Notes: generated from the letters alone by a model not told the origin. Shown: positions 9,003 through 17,932, numbered from the stretch's first letter. The stretch is DNA of 60,974 nucleotides from an uncultured Clostridium sp. (GCA_947057505.1 CAMSEM010000001.1:1-60974), one strand, 5' to 3'. A program made the numbers and translations.

Positions 9003-9032
9003 ATCATAGCATAAGTTGTTTATGAGTGTCAA
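9003..9032 (-). promoter_or_regulatory. Promoter of pyrG
   Basis: TTGACA (9027-9032), 18-bp spacer, TATGAT (9003-9008). Predicted start near 8996-9000, in the sequence AGGAACATG. It is not the GGGC start used by the Bacillus pyrG reiterative-transcription mechanism. Confidence 0.75.
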
Positions 9033-9250
9033 GGTGTTTTTTTCTTATTTTTTAGATTACAAATTTCGACAAAATACATTTTACGTAGTAAATTTTTCTG
9101 TTTTCTTTAAACTTTTCTTGTTTTCTAATTTGCATTGTAAAATATGTTTGTGCAAGAGCAATAATCTTTAATCGAGGATTTACATTTTGAGTATAAGATA
9201 GCAAGCATATCTTGTTAATTTATAATCTTTTTGTTGGGTATGTAAATATT

Positions 9251-9860
9251 TTTGTGTAAATCGATTATACCTTTATGATATTAATAATTTAATTAACTTA
9301 AAGCTAAGTTGTAATATGTTTTTGCAATTTAGCTTTTATTTATATAATACTATCAGCTTTCTTCCATTTTCTCTTTTCTCCTTCCTCTTTTTATATTCTT
9401 CCTTCAAAAATTATTTCTAATTCTTTTAAAGTCTCTCCCCATTCAGGCTGTGTATATGCCCAATTCTTTGTAACTTTCTTAGTAGATAAATACAACACTT
9501 TCATGAGAGAATCAGCAGAAGAATAAACATCTTCTAATCTTCTATTTTTCCATTCTTCCATTTCTATAATTTTCTTTATTTTCTTTTGAATATTCATATT
9601 TATCATGACTTAAATGTTGAGTCATTTCAGCCTCTAACATATTTTGAATACCTTTACCAAATGACTTTTTTAGTTTTTCTTCTACATCAAAAACAGTTTT
9701 GACATCTCCACTTTTTAGAACAGCTTTTACTAAATTATTCATTGCTTCTTCTTCAGCAATATTTCTTTTTTCTTCTTCTATAAGAAAAATACCTCCTTGA
9801 TATTTATATTTATTATATCATAAAAGGTATTTTTATCTTTATTTTTTCAGTTTACACAAA
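9251..9860. mobile_element. Internally deleted IS256-type insertion sequence remnant
   Basis: A 10-bp perfect terminal inverted repeat (TTTGTGTAAA at 9251-9260, TTTACACAAA at 9851-9860) bounds 610 bp containing both ends, but not the middle, of a Mutator/IS256-type transposase gene. The similarity of the ends continues inward (ACCTTTATGATAT versus its inverted copy). No clear target duplication is visible. The catalytic DDE core is missing, so it cannot move by itself but could be moved in trans. Confidence 0.75.
9391..9742 (-). pseudogene. IS256 family transposase, internal deletion
   Basis: Two overlapping frames keep only the ends of the transposase. The first (9542-9742) carries the N-terminal MLEAEMTQHLSHDKYE and ENYRNG motifs. 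The second (9391-9606) carries the C-terminal SADSLMKVLYLSTKKVTKNW and IIFEGRI. About 250-300 residues with the catalytic acidic triad are gone, so it is a remnant. No CGG occurs at the junction, so this break differs from the +1 sites elsewhere. Confidence 0.85.
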
Positions 9861-9878
9861 ATTTCTTGCACTCTCACT

Positions 9879-10617
9879 TTAATTTTGGTTTTTACAGCGC
9901 TCAGCTCTACAAATACAAAGCGGACCAAAACCGACGGTGTCGTTATATTCGACGACTGAATTATTGTTGAGACAACTAGAAGCTGGAAAGCTAGAGCCTG
10001 TACTGCCGTAATTGCCACCTCTATTCACACGGTAATCAGTGAAGTAGGCTTCCATGGTCCACTCCCAAACATTTCCTGCTAGGTCATAGATATGCTTTTG
10101 CTGATAAGCTGGATTAGAACCTGTTAGGGCTAAATTACCTGAATAATTTCCTTTGTTACTACTATTTTTTACAAAACTATCTGCTGCTACATTATCTGTT
10201 CCTATATCTTTTACTACACAAAACCCTACTGGTATTTTTACTACTTTTTCTTCTCCATCTACTGTTTCTTTCTACTCTACATTTGTTTTTCCATCAGCTT
10301 GTACTGGTACTTTTTCTCCTTTTGTTGGGTTTACATGTGCTGGTGGATTGTCTGGATTTTCTGGGTCTGGTGGGTTAGTACTTCCTCCCCAATTTCCACT
10401 TGTTAAATATTTATTTAACTCATCTAAGTCTGCTTGTTCTTTTTCTGCTGCTTTATTGGTTTCATCTGCTGCCTTTTGCGCCATAGTGATAATTCCACCA
10501 TCTCCAAATAATACAGTAATACTTACTCCTGCTAAGATTAAAAGCACTACAATTGTGACTACTAGGGCTATTAATGTAATACCTTTTTCTTTGGTTTTTT
10601 ACATGTTTTTCTTTCAT
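9879..10617 (-). pseudogene. Pilin-like N-terminus fused to an FGE/C-type-lectin-fold domain, decayed (copy A)
   Basis: Begins MKEKHVKNQ. A frame change restores KGITLIALVVTIVVLLILAG, a type IV-prepilin-like signal/membrane segment, then a Pro/Asn-rich linker. An in-frame TAG at about 10270 interrupts it, and then comes the end of an FGE-sulfatase (SUMF1, C-lectin-fold) domain with IYDLAGNVWEWTMEAY, RGGNYG and GFGPLCI. Neither break is at CGG. The last 30 codons before GFG are rich in C-ending codons (GGC, AGC, CTC, GTC, AAC, GAC, ACC), unlike the AT-ending usage around them. A paralogue with a matching upstream region lies at 32941-33568. Confidence 0.75.
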
Positions 10618-10860
10618 AGTTTTCTTCTCCTTTTTTTCTTATGTTTATTTTGTTTCATTTCAATGGTTTTTATTCTTTTTTCGTTCTTTATTATATATTT
10701 GTTAATAGCTCTTTACAATGAAATGCTTTTATTATGTAGTGTCGTGTTTGCATAATTTCGTATTTGTGCTATGTGTATTACCACTATGTGCATAGTATGT
10801 ATTAGTTATTTTTATTTGTCAACACGCTTTTCTAGCATCATTTGTAAGGGGATGTAACAA
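10618..10860 (-). repeat. Conserved 5' region of pilin-like/FGE copy A
   Basis: About 190 bp upstream of copy A resemble the region upstream of copy B (about 33570-33790): shared ATGTTTATTTTGTTTCATTT, TTATTATGTAGT and GTTTGCATAATTTC. It probably holds the promoter of this gene family. Confidence 0.6.
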
Positions 10861-11026
10861 GCTAACCTCCTTGAACATAAAAAACAAGAAAACAAACATT
10901 ATTTAGACTATTAGTAGCTACCAGTAAATATTCAGTCCCTTTAAAACAAATCACTAATAGAACTTATAGATTTTGATAAAACCACTGAATAATTACAGCT
11001 ACCACTAAATAACTACAATTTAATCA

Positions 11027-11055
11027 TTGCTTTTTGTTCTACTTTCAAGTATAAT
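11027..11055 (+). promoter_or_regulatory. Promoter of deoD
   Basis: TTGCTT (11027-11032), 17-bp spacer, consensus TATAAT (11050-11055), placing the start about 28 nt before the ATG. The stretch 10860-11026 shows nothing else recognisable. Confidence 0.75.
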
Positions 11056-11089
11056 GTGTATGGTTTAAAAAAAAAGGAGGAATTTAACT

Positions 11090-11809
11090 ATGTCAATTCA
11101 CTGTAATGCAAAAAAGGAAGATATTAAGAAAATTGTTTTAATGCCTGGTGACCCATTACGTGCTAAATATATTGCAGAAAATTTTTTAGAAAATGTAAGG
11201 CTTGTAAATACCGTTAGAAATATGCTTGCTTATACTGGTACTTATAAAGGGAAAGAAATTACTGTTTTTTCTTCTGGTATGGGTATGCCAAGTATGGGTA
11301 TTTATTGTTATGAATTATATAAATTTTATGATGTAGATACCATTATTCGTATTGGTTCTTGTGGGACTTACCACGAAGATATTAATTTATTAGATACTAT
11401 TTTAGTAGACCAAAGTTACACAGAGGGTAATTTTGCTTATGAATGGGATAAAAAAGATTGCCATCTTGCTGAGGCAACTGCTAGTTTAAATGATATTATT
11501 GAAAAAACTGCAAAAGAGGCTAATATCCCTTATATAAAAGGTACTGCTTTATGCAATGATTGTTTTGATGGTTATTTAGATGATATTCCTGGTTTTCTTG
11601 ATGGATTACCAAAAGATTTAGATATTATAGCTTGTGAGATGGAGGCTTTTGCTTTGTTTTATATGGCTAACTATTTTGGTAAGAAGGCGGCTTGTTTACT
11701 TACTGTTGCTGATGCTCATTTTAAAAATGAGGAGGTTAGCAGTGAAAATAGAGAGGCTTCTTTAAATGATATGATTACTTTGGCTTTAGAAAGCTCTTTA
11801 AAGTTATAG
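11090..11809 (+). CDS. deoD: Purine-nucleoside phosphorylase DeoD-type
   Basis: Phosphorolysis of purine (deoxy)ribonucleosides to base and (deoxy)ribose-1-phosphate for salvage. The 239-aa protein is the hexameric NP-I type: MPGDPLRAKYIAE (phosphate site), SSGMGMPSMGIY, IRIGSCGTY and the nucleoside-binding CEMEAFALF. Full length and intact. AAAAAGGAGG lies nine bases before the ATG. It is a single-gene transcript between its own promoter and the terminator at 11916-11962, which it shares with the convergent greA. Confidence 0.97.
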   Translation: MSIHCNAKKEDIKKIVLMPGDPLRAKYIAENFLENVRLVNTVRNMLAYTGTYKGKEITVFSSGMGMPSMGIYCYELYKFYDVDTIIRIGSCGTYHEDINLLDTILVDQSYTEGNFAYEWDKKDCHLAEATASLNDIIEKTAKEANIPYIKGTALCNDCFDGYLDDIPGFLDGLPKDLDIIACEMEAFALFYMANYFGKKAACLLTVADAHFKNEEVSSENREASLNDMITLALESSLKL

Positions 11810-11915
11810 TGAAATTATTATTTTGGGGCAATCATATTGTTTGTTGTCAATTTTGCTTTATATGTCAATCAAAGTAAAATACTTAACATAGTTTTAGTAA
11901 GGTGCAATTTCCTAC

Positions 11916-11962
11916 AAAAAAAGATTTTATAACTTTTAATTTTTGTTATAAAATCTTTTTTG
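11916..11962. terminator. Bidirectional terminator between deoD and greA
   Basis: Arms AGATTTTATAAC/GTTATAAAATCT flanked by A7 and T6 runs, able to end both converging transcripts. Confidence 0.9.
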
Positions 11963-11967
11963 TTTTA

Positions 11968-12444
11968 CTATTTTGTAATTGATAATATTTTGTATTGCAC
12001 TACTCCTACTGGAGCTTGAACTTCTACAACTTGGTTCTTTTTAGCACCTAAAATGGCGCTTCCAATTGGTGATTCGTTTGAAATTTTATTTTGAGCTAAA
12101 TCAACCTCTGTTGAACCAACTAATGTATAGCTTACTTCTTCATCAAATTCTATGTCTAACAATTTTACAGTATTTCCTACTTGAACTGTTTTGGTATCTA
12201 TTTCTGATTCGTCAATAATTTTTGCGTAACGAATTTTATTTTCTAGTTCTGCAATTTTTGTTTCATTTTCTGCTTGCGCATTTTTTGCCTCATCATATTC
12301 TGAGTTTTCAGATAGGTCTCCAAAACCTAAAGCTATTTTTATTCTTTCTGCTATTTCTGCTCTTTTTACTGTTTTTAAGTTTTCTAGTTCTTGCTCTAGT
12401 TTTTCATAACCTTCTTTGGTTAGTAATACTTCCTTTTCTCCCAT
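11968..12444 (-). CDS. greA: Transcription elongation factor GreA
   Basis: Rescues backtracked RNA polymerase by stimulating transcript cleavage. The 158-aa protein has an N-terminal antiparallel coiled coil with the tip acidic pair in GDLSENSEYDEAK and a C-terminal FKBP-like domain (SPIGSAILG). I use the ATG at 12444, with AAAGGAGG upstream; the longer reading from 12480 adds 12 non-homologous residues. Confidence 0.97.
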   Translation of the reverse strand: MGEKEVLLTKEGYEKLEQELENLKTVKRAEIAERIKIALGFGDLSENSEYDEAKNAQAENETKIAELENKIRYAKIIDESEIDTKTVQVGNTVKLLDIEFDEEVSYTLVGSTEVDLAQNKISNESPIGSAILGAKKNQVVEVQAPVGVVQYKILSITK

Positions 12445-12520
12445 TAGTCTTACCTCCTTTTGCTTTATAGATAAATACAAACAAATTATATAAAAATATA
12501 ATTTGTTAGCACTGCCCTAT

Positions 12521-12549
12521 AATATAATAAATTTTTTTGAATTTGTCAA
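12521..12549 (-). promoter_or_regulatory. Promoter of greA
   Basis: TTGACA (12544-12549), 17-bp spacer, TATATT (12521-12526). Confidence 0.75.
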
Positions 12550-12612
12550 GCTATTTCACTAGAAATTCACTTTTTTACTTTAGCAATATTTCATATGATT
12601 ACTGCTAAATAC

Positions 12613-12771
12613 ATTGAAAATAGTATCTTTTTGTAGCTAATATGAGTCGAAGGATCATTTGTTTAAGTATGCATTTAGAAAATTATATGCCATATTAGAG
12701 AAAGTGTGCTGTAATTCACTCGCCTATGACTTGCGAGCAAACTACTAGCAAAAAAAGATACTATTTTCAAT
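12613..12771. repeat. MITE-like element with 20-bp perfect terminal inverted repeats
   Basis: ATTGAAAATAGTATCTTTTT at 12613-12632 is repeated exactly in inverse orientation at 12752-12771. The 119 bp between hold no ORF, though partial pairing continues inward. The size and ends suggest a non-autonomous mobile element. It could also serve as a terminator for the downstream end of the hypothetical gene at 12781. Confidence 0.75.
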
Positions 12772-12780
12772 ATTCAAGTA

Positions 12781-13788
12781 CTAATAAACACTAGTCAAAT
12801 TAGCATATTCCTTATCTCCTATTACCCCATTGCTCCCATACAGCCTTACAAGCTTTACTTGATCTTTTTCTATTTGTTCTTTTACTTTGTTAAATCCTTG
12901 TTTTTCATTTAGTATACTTTCATATAAAGTTGTTAAAGAGTTGGTTTGTAGTAAATAATGTCTTTGAAAAAATTCTTTTCTTTCTTGTGATATATCAATT
13001 CCAATATTCTTAATTTGAATACCATCAAATCCTGCAATTTCACAGTTACAGTTGTTGTTTAGTAATATTAATATGGCTCTTCTATAAATAGAATAACTTT
13101 TTATTTGTTCTTCTGTAAAATCAAAATTTATAATAAATTTGGCTTTTTTTAGACTCTTTTTTCTATTGTTGGTTACTGTTATCATACTATTTTCATTTTG
13201 TTCTATTTTATTAGCTATTTTTTGAAAGTTACTTATCTTTGGAGTTATAATATTAATAGTTTTAAAATATTTAGATAAGTAATTTATATTTTCTATATAA
13301 ATTGATTTTGGCTCGTTAATACAAAAGTATAAGTCTTCTAGTTGTGTTTTTGTATTTTGTTTTTGCATCATATATTCTAGAATTTCTTTTATCATATATG
13401 GAATAATTCCTTTTCCATCTAAAATATGTATTTTTCTATTCAAGTTTTCTTTTTCTAGTCTTAAATTTTGTTCTAATTTATCTTGTATTACTAAAGTGTT
13501 TATTTGATACTTTTTTATTAACTTTTGCACCTTTTTCATACATTTTTGTAGTTTTGTTTTTTTTATTTTTTCTATGCTAAATGGAAGTATTATTATATAT
13601 GCATGATAAATTTGTTTTATTGTAATAATATTAGTTATATTTTTTATCCACACAATTAATTCATAATACCAATAGCATATAAAATATTTTAGTTTACCAA
13701 TTTTAGTAGTTTGCGCTTTTAATTTTTCTAAGTAATTAGTTTCATATAATTCTTGATTATTGTTTTTCAACTTTACATATCCTAGCAC
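12781..13788 (-). CDS. Conserved-looking protein of unknown function
   Basis: Not recognised. The 335-aa protein is Lys/Asn/Ile-rich with a hydrophobic aromatic stretch at about residues 33-70 that may touch the membrane. Its middle and C-terminal parts alternate beta-strand and helix like a Rossmann-type fold (about residues 150-265). The start is GTG at 13788, with GGAGG seven bases upstream. It follows the GH18 gene in the same direction. Its ribosome-binding site lies inside the 3' arm of a terminator-like hairpin (13789-13841), so readthrough and translation may be coupled. There are no CGG codons and no sign of decay. Confidence 0.6.
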   Translation of the reverse strand: MLGYVKLKNNNQELYETNYLEKLKAQTTKIGKLKYFICYWYYELIVWIKNITNIITIKQIYHAYIIILPFSIEKIKKTKLQKCMKKVQKLIKKYQINTLVIQDKLEQNLRLEKENLNRKIHILDGKGIIPYMIKEILEYMMQKQNTKTQLEDLYFCINEPKSIYIENINYLSKYFKTINIITPKISNFQKIANKIEQNENSMITVTNNRKKSLKKAKFIINFDFTEEQIKSYSIYRRAILILLNNNCNCEIAGFDGIQIKNIGIDISQERKEFFQRHYLLQTNSLTTLYESILNEKQGFNKVKEQIEKDQVKLVRLYGSNGVIGDKEYANLTSVY

Positions 13789-13841
13789 AAAAACACCTCC
13801 TATATAGAATAGCTTGTTCTACATTATATGGAGGTGTTTTT
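13789..13841 (-). terminator. Terminator hairpin that also sequesters a ribosome-binding site
   Basis: Arms AAAAACACCTCC/GGAGGTGTTTTT, with further inner pairing TAGAA/TTCTA. The 3' arm contains the GGAGG of the next gene and its U run abuts the GTG start at 13788. It can end the GH18 transcript or mask translation of the downstream gene. Confidence 0.75.
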
Positions 13842-13854
13842 ATTTTATGATATT

Positions 13855-15555
13855 TTATTTTATCTTTTCAGCAATTATATTCCAAACGCTTTGTGTTTCT
13901 CTTCCTTTTGCCCAATAGGCTGCGCCTGCTAAGTTATATTTAGAAACTAAGTTTAGTTTTTCTGTAATAGATTTTTCATCTTCTACCCACATCTTATAGG
14001 TAGTACCATTTTGCACATATTCTACATAGTATTGTTTTAAGTCTTCGTTCCATTTTTTTTCTACCCCATTTGGTAAAACTTGGTTAACATTTTTCATATC
14101 TACTACTGGTTTTTTAACTATTTTATCGTTTTTTTCTTGCCAAAGTCTTGTATAGAATGGTACTGCAAGTACTAGTTTATTAGAAGGTACTCCTTCTTGA
14201 CCTAAAAACTTTTGAACATTTACTTCTATCCAGTCATGTCCTGCTGTTGTACCAGCTTTTGTAGAAGATTCTCCATATTGGTCATATGCCATAAATATAA
14301 TATAATCTGCTACTTTTCCTATGGTATAACGGTCATAACATAAAGACCAATTTGGTGCTCCATCTGGTGCTGTAACATCAACTGATAATACTGCTCCTAT
14401 TTCATTTAGTCTAGGTTCTAACTCTATTAAGAAACGAGAAAAATAGCTTTTATCTGCTTCATACATATTTTCAAAGTCAATATTAATACCATCTAAATTA
14501 TAAGATACTATATAATCTACAATTTGGTTAATCATTTTCTCTCTTATTTTGTAGTCTCTTAGGTTTTGTGATGTAGTATCTGCTGCTGAGTCATTGGCAA
14601 GCATTGGCCATATTTGGTAGCCTTGTTCTTTTGCCCAGCTAATGTAGGATTTGCCTTGTTCTCCAATATTTGATTTGATATTTCCTTTTCCCTGTTGTTC
14701 TAAGTAGAAAAATGCTGGTGATACTACATTTACCCCTTCAATTGTAGTTCCTTTTCTATTAGGTGCAGTAGCATATTTTGAGTAAAAATCCCAAACCAAA
14801 CTTACTTTTCCTTCTATTTTAGGTTTTGTTTCCATTGTTTCTCTAATTTGGTTTGTTTCTCCTATACTATTAGTTTTTACATAGCCTAAAATACCACTTC
14901 CTGTTCTAACTCTTGTCCATCCATCTTTTGTAGGATACTGGCTATGTGTTGCAATTGTAATAGAATCTCCTTTTTTTACTTTAGCAAGTGTTTTTGAAAT
15001 ACCAGTTGGTTTGTATTTAATCGAAATATCTTTTTTAGCAGTTGCGATTGCATAGCTTTTATCTGAAGAGTCAACTGTAACTCGATTGGTTTCTTCTACA
15101 TAGGTAATTTTCATGTTATATACATCACCAAGTTCAGATAATGGAATATAGTAGGTATTTTCTTGTTTGATTAGGCAACCATTTATTTTGGTTTTTGCAC
15201 TATTAATTTCAATTTCTTGTTTTCCAAGTGGCATTGTAGCTATTTTCTTTTCTGAACAGGTAATCATTTGATTATAGGTTTCATCATAATAAATAGTACT
15301 ATCAAAAAAGTTAGCAATATCTGCTTTTGATAGATATACTGTGCCACCTTTTATATAAATATCTGCTTTTAAGCTTGTTGTTACATTACTGTTATTAATA
15401 ATTAAATTGGTTTTGTTTTTTATTTCATTGGTAGTATAGTTTTTGTTTGCTACATAAATTACTCCTACAATGCTTGCTAACAGTACTAATACTATTAATA
15501 TTTTTAAAATAGTTTTTGCAATAGTTCCTTGTTTTTTTTCTCCATGTTTTGACAT
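13855..15555 (-). CDS. Membrane-anchored GH18 glycoside hydrolase (spore/cell-wall lytic type)
   Basis: 566 aa. An N-terminal transmembrane anchor (about residues 15-35) is followed by a copper-amine-oxidase-like N-terminal module (about 45-155), a bacterial SH3 domain (about 165-230, DGWTRVRTGSGILGYV) and a GH18 barrel. The barrel carries the catalytic signature DGINIDFEN with general acid Glu, plus FMAYDQYG. The architecture resembles clostridial SleL/YdhD-type N-acetylglucosaminidases acting on peptidoglycan or cortex. The substrate is inferred. GGAG precedes the start. It lies near the spoVA operon, which fits a role in spore or cell-wall turnover. Confidence 0.87.
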   Translation of the reverse strand: MSKHGEKKQGTIAKTILKILIVLVLLASIVGVIYVANKNYTTNEIKNKTNLIINNSNVTTSLKADIYIKGGTVYLSKADIANFFDSTIYYDETYNQMITCSEKKIATMPLGKQEIEINSAKTKINGCLIKQENTYYIPLSELGDVYNMKITYVEETNRVTVDSSDKSYAIATAKKDISIKYKPTGISKTLAKVKKGDSITIATHSQYPTKDGWTRVRTGSGILGYVKTNSIGETNQIRETMETKPKIEGKVSLVWDFYSKYATAPNRKGTTIEGVNVVSPAFFYLEQQGKGNIKSNIGEQGKSYISWAKEQGYQIWPMLANDSAADTTSQNLRDYKIREKMINQIVDYIVSYNLDGINIDFENMYEADKSYFSRFLIELEPRLNEIGAVLSVDVTAPDGAPNWSLCYDRYTIGKVADYIIFMAYDQYGESSTKAGTTAGHDWIEVNVQKFLGQEGVPSNKLVLAVPFYTRLWQEKNDKIVKKPVVDMKNVNQVLPNGVEKKWNEDLKQYYVEYVQNGTTYKMWVEDEKSITEKLNLVSKYNLAGAAYWAKGRETQSVWNIIAEKIK

Positions 15556-15677
15556 ATTTTTATTTTTCTCCTTAAAAATCTTTTCTCCACTATATCACAA
15601 TTTTTATTTTTAGTGAATAGAATTTTGAGAATTTTAAGAATTATTTTTAGAAAAGCGCTCTGCTTTTTACTTGCTAG

Positions 15678-15715
15678 AAAAAAAGCCCCAATTTTAAAAA
15701 GTTTGGGGCTTTTTT
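15678..15715. terminator. Bidirectional rho-independent terminator
   Basis: GCCCCA/TGGGGC hairpin between A and T runs, in the gap upstream of the GH18 gene. It shields that gene from upstream transcription. Confidence 0.85.
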
Positions 15716-15790
15716 CACTCTTATTCAATTAAAAAGTATTTTTTAGACATTTGATACAACAACCTCACAGTAATGTACAATTCAATAGCT

Positions 15791-15848
15791 AAAATGGAGC
15801 TTAGATATATATTTTACTAATAAAATACATATTTAAGCTCCATTTTTT
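15791..15848 (-). terminator. Terminator after the coiled-coil gene
   Basis: A near-complete 58-bp palindrome with outer arms AAAATGGAGCTTA/TAAGCTCCATTTT, 30 bp past the stop of the gene at 15878. Confidence 0.75.
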
Positions 15849-15877
15849 GAAGTTAATACTGCTGAAATTAAAAATAG

Positions 15878-16207
15878 TTAAGATGATAATTTTACTTTTT
15901 TGTTCCTAGAATTATCTTCTAATGCTATAACTTTAAGAGAAAGCATTTGACTTACATCTTCTAATTTGTTTATTCTATTTTCTAATTGTACTTGTTTTTC
16001 TTGATGCATAGCATATCCATCAAATAAGGCTGGAATTTTATTTACTACTGCATCTTCTATAATGACTAATGTTCTTTGTATACTCTTTATTGCTTCGGTA
16101 TTTTCTTTTGTCATTTGTTTTAACTCTGCTATGTCCTTTGTATTTTGTTCTGTCTTTTGTTTTAATTCCTCCACATTCTTACGTATCTCTTTTATATCTT
16201 TTTCCAT
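15878..16207 (-). CDS. Small coiled-coil protein, function unknown
   Basis: The 109-aa, highly charged protein has heptad-like repeats (EELKQKTEQNTKDIAELKQM, residues about 10-45; LENRINKLEDVSQML, about 75-95) that predict an elongated coiled coil. It has no signal peptide and no catalytic motif. I chose the ATG at 16207 because GGAGG stands nine bases ahead; the GTG three codons upstream overlaps that site. It is a monocistronic unit with terminators on both sides. It looks like a structural or adaptor protein. Confidence 0.7.
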   Translation of the reverse strand: MEKDIKEIRKNVEELKQKTEQNTKDIAELKQMTKENTEAIKSIQRTLVIIEDAVVNKIPALFDGYAMHQEKQVQLENRINKLEDVSQMLSLKVIALEDNSRNKKVKLSS

Positions 16208-16254
16208 GTATTTCACCCTCCTTCTTTTTTTATAAAGTATTAGTTTTTTGGTAC

Positions 16255-16289
16255 CTAAAAAACTAAGTTTGATTTAAATCAAACTTAGT
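16255..16289 (-). terminator. Terminator of the spoVA operon
   Basis: ACTAAGTTTGATTT/AAATCAAACTTAGT, a perfect 28-bp palindrome followed on the minus strand by six Ts, about 100 bp after the spoVAE stop. Confidence 0.75.
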
Positions 16290-16387
16290 ATATCATTTTA
16301 TTTTTATTTATTCAACTATTAAGTAATATTTTATTCATAATTTTCACCGACATAATTCTACATTTTTCTTACTTTTCTTTACAATTC

Positions 16388-16771
16388 TTACTTCTTAATT
16401 TTAGGTTTAGCAATAAGTGAAGCTAAGTAACCAAAAAATACTGCTGCTGCAATTCCTCCTGCTGATGCTTTTACACCACCTACAAAAGCTCCTAATAGTC
16501 CGGAATTTTGTACTTCTTGCATAGCTCCTTTGGCAAGATTTGCTCCAAATCCAGTTAATGGTACAGTTGCTCCTGCTCCTGCAAAGTCTATTAAATATTT
16601 ATAAATTCCAAGTCCTCCTAAAATTGCACCTACAGTTACAAATATAACTAAGATTCTAGCTGGAGTTAATTTTGTTTTGTCTATTAATATTTGCCCTATT
16701 ACACATATGGCTCCACCTACCAAAAAGCATTTTAAAAGTCCTATCCAATCAATACTTTGTAAAAATTCCAT
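16388..16771 (-). CDS. spoVAE: Stage V sporulation protein AE
   Basis: Inner-membrane part of the SpoVA channel that moves calcium-dipicolinate into the forespore and releases it at germination. The 127-aa protein has about four hydrophobic segments with the SpoVAC/AE family motif GAGATVPLTGFGANLAKG around residues 66-83. It is the last gene of the dodecin-spoVAC-spoVAD-spoVAE operon. Two paralogous membrane proteins flanking SpoVAD is the standard minimal clostridial arrangement. Confidence 0.94.
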   Translation of the reverse strand: MEFLQSIDWIGLLKCFLVGGAICVIGQILIDKTKLTPARILVIFVTVGAILGGLGIYKYLIDFAGAGATVPLTGFGANLAKGAMQEVQNSGLLGAFVGGVKASAGGIAAAVFFGYLASLIAKPKIKK

Positions 16772-16853
16772 TTGTTTACTTCTCCTTTCTTGTATATTTT
16801 TAAGTTTTGTAATTTCTCTACTTTAGTTGCCTAATCTTTCTCATAAGGGCTTT

Positions 16854-17858
16854 CTAATTTTCAATAGCAATTGCATGTGCAATACCTGGAATGCTTTCCC
16901 CTTGTTGTGAACTTGTTGCATTCATTAATGCACCTGTTGCAATTAGTAAAATTTTGTTTATTTTTTTTTCCTTTAATTGTTTGAAAAAGTAACCTGAAAA
17001 AGTAGTTCCTATGCAGGCACATCCGCTTCCACCAGAGTGTGTATCTTGCTTTTCTTTATCAAATATTAAAGTACCACAATCATGATAATTATTTTTTATA
17101 TTATAACCTTTGGTTTCGGCAAGTTCTGTTACAATTTCTTGCCCAATATACCCTAAATCTCCTGTTGCAATTACATCATAATAACTTGGCTTTCTACCAG
17201 TATCTTTAAAATGGGTAATTAGTGTATCTAACGCCGCTGGTGCCATAGCTGCCCCCATGTTATTAGCATCTTTAATTCCCATGTCTACTATTTTTCCTGG
17301 TGTAATCATTGTAATATATGGTCCTTGTCCATTTGCAGTTACAATTGCAGCCCCAGAGCCTGTTACTGTCCATTGTGCTGTTGGTGGTCTTTGGTTTCCA
17401 AGTTCTAATGGAAATCGAAATTGTTTTTCTGCACTACAGAAATGACTCGAAGTAGCACATAAAACATTGTTTGCTCCTTTTCCTTCTACAAATACACTTC
17501 CCAAGCATAAACTTTCTACGAAAGTAGAACATGCTCCAAATACACCAAAAAATGGAATATTTAGTTCTCTTAATCCAAAACTAGAAGAAATACATTGGTT
17601 TAATAAATCCCCTGCAAAACAATAGTCTATTTGATCTGCAGCAATACCAGATTTAGAAATAACAGAGTTTACTGTTTCTTTCATAATTTTACTTTCTGCC
17701 TTTTCCCATGTTTTTTCTCCCCAAAATTCATCTTCTAAACATTGGTCAAAATATTTAGCAAGTGGCCCTTCTCCTTCTTTTGGACCAACAATACTTGCTG
17801 TTTGCAATATGGTTGGTGGATTATCAAATTGAATAGTTTGCTTTCCTAAACGTTTCAT
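16854..17858 (-). CDS. spoVAD: Stage V sporulation protein AD
   Basis: Thiolase-fold, dipicolinate-binding component of the SpoVA complex on the spore inner membrane. At 334 aa it has normal length. It shows FGVFGACSTFVESL, SSHFCSAEKQFRFPLE, the TGSGAA motif and the HSGGSGCAC end region typical of SpoVAD. It lies between spoVAC and spoVAE and is co-transcribed with them. Confidence 0.96.
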   Translation of the reverse strand: MKRLGKQTIQFDNPPTILQTASIVGPKEGEGPLAKYFDQCLEDEFWGEKTWEKAESKIMKETVNSVISKSGIAADQIDYCFAGDLLNQCISSSFGLRELNIPFFGVFGACSTFVESLCLGSVFVEGKGANNVLCATSSHFCSAEKQFRFPLELGNQRPPTAQWTVTGSGAAIVTANGQGPYITMITPGKIVDMGIKDANNMGAAMAPAALDTLITHFKDTGRKPSYYDVIATGDLGYIGQEIVTELAETKGYNIKNNYHDCGTLIFDKEKQDTHSGGSGCACIGTTFSGYFFKQLKEKKINKILLIATGALMNATSSQQGESIPGIAHAIAIEN

Positions 17859-17932
17859 ATTTCTCTCATTCCTTTCAAATTACTTAAACTTTCTACTATA
17901 TTATTAAAATGATTAATATTTTCTTTTTCTAC

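Noticed and set aside
9879..10617. Copy A of the pilin-like/FGE gene as another CGG frameshift gene
   Set aside because: Its breaks are a small indel near the start and an in-frame TAG; no in-frame CGG is at either, so this is real decay.
10153..10755. Plus-strand 200-residue frame with Ser/Thr/Phe-rich sequence
   Set aside because: It is the complement of the pilin-like pseudogene and has no ribosome-binding site.
12505..12516. CIRCE-like half site TTAGCACTGC upstream of greA
   Set aside because: The second half at nine-base spacing is missing, so HrcA control of greA is not supported.
15504..15728. 74-residue minus-strand frame upstream of the GH18 gene
   Set aside because: It reads through a terminator hairpin and overlaps the GH18 start; there is no ribosome-binding site.
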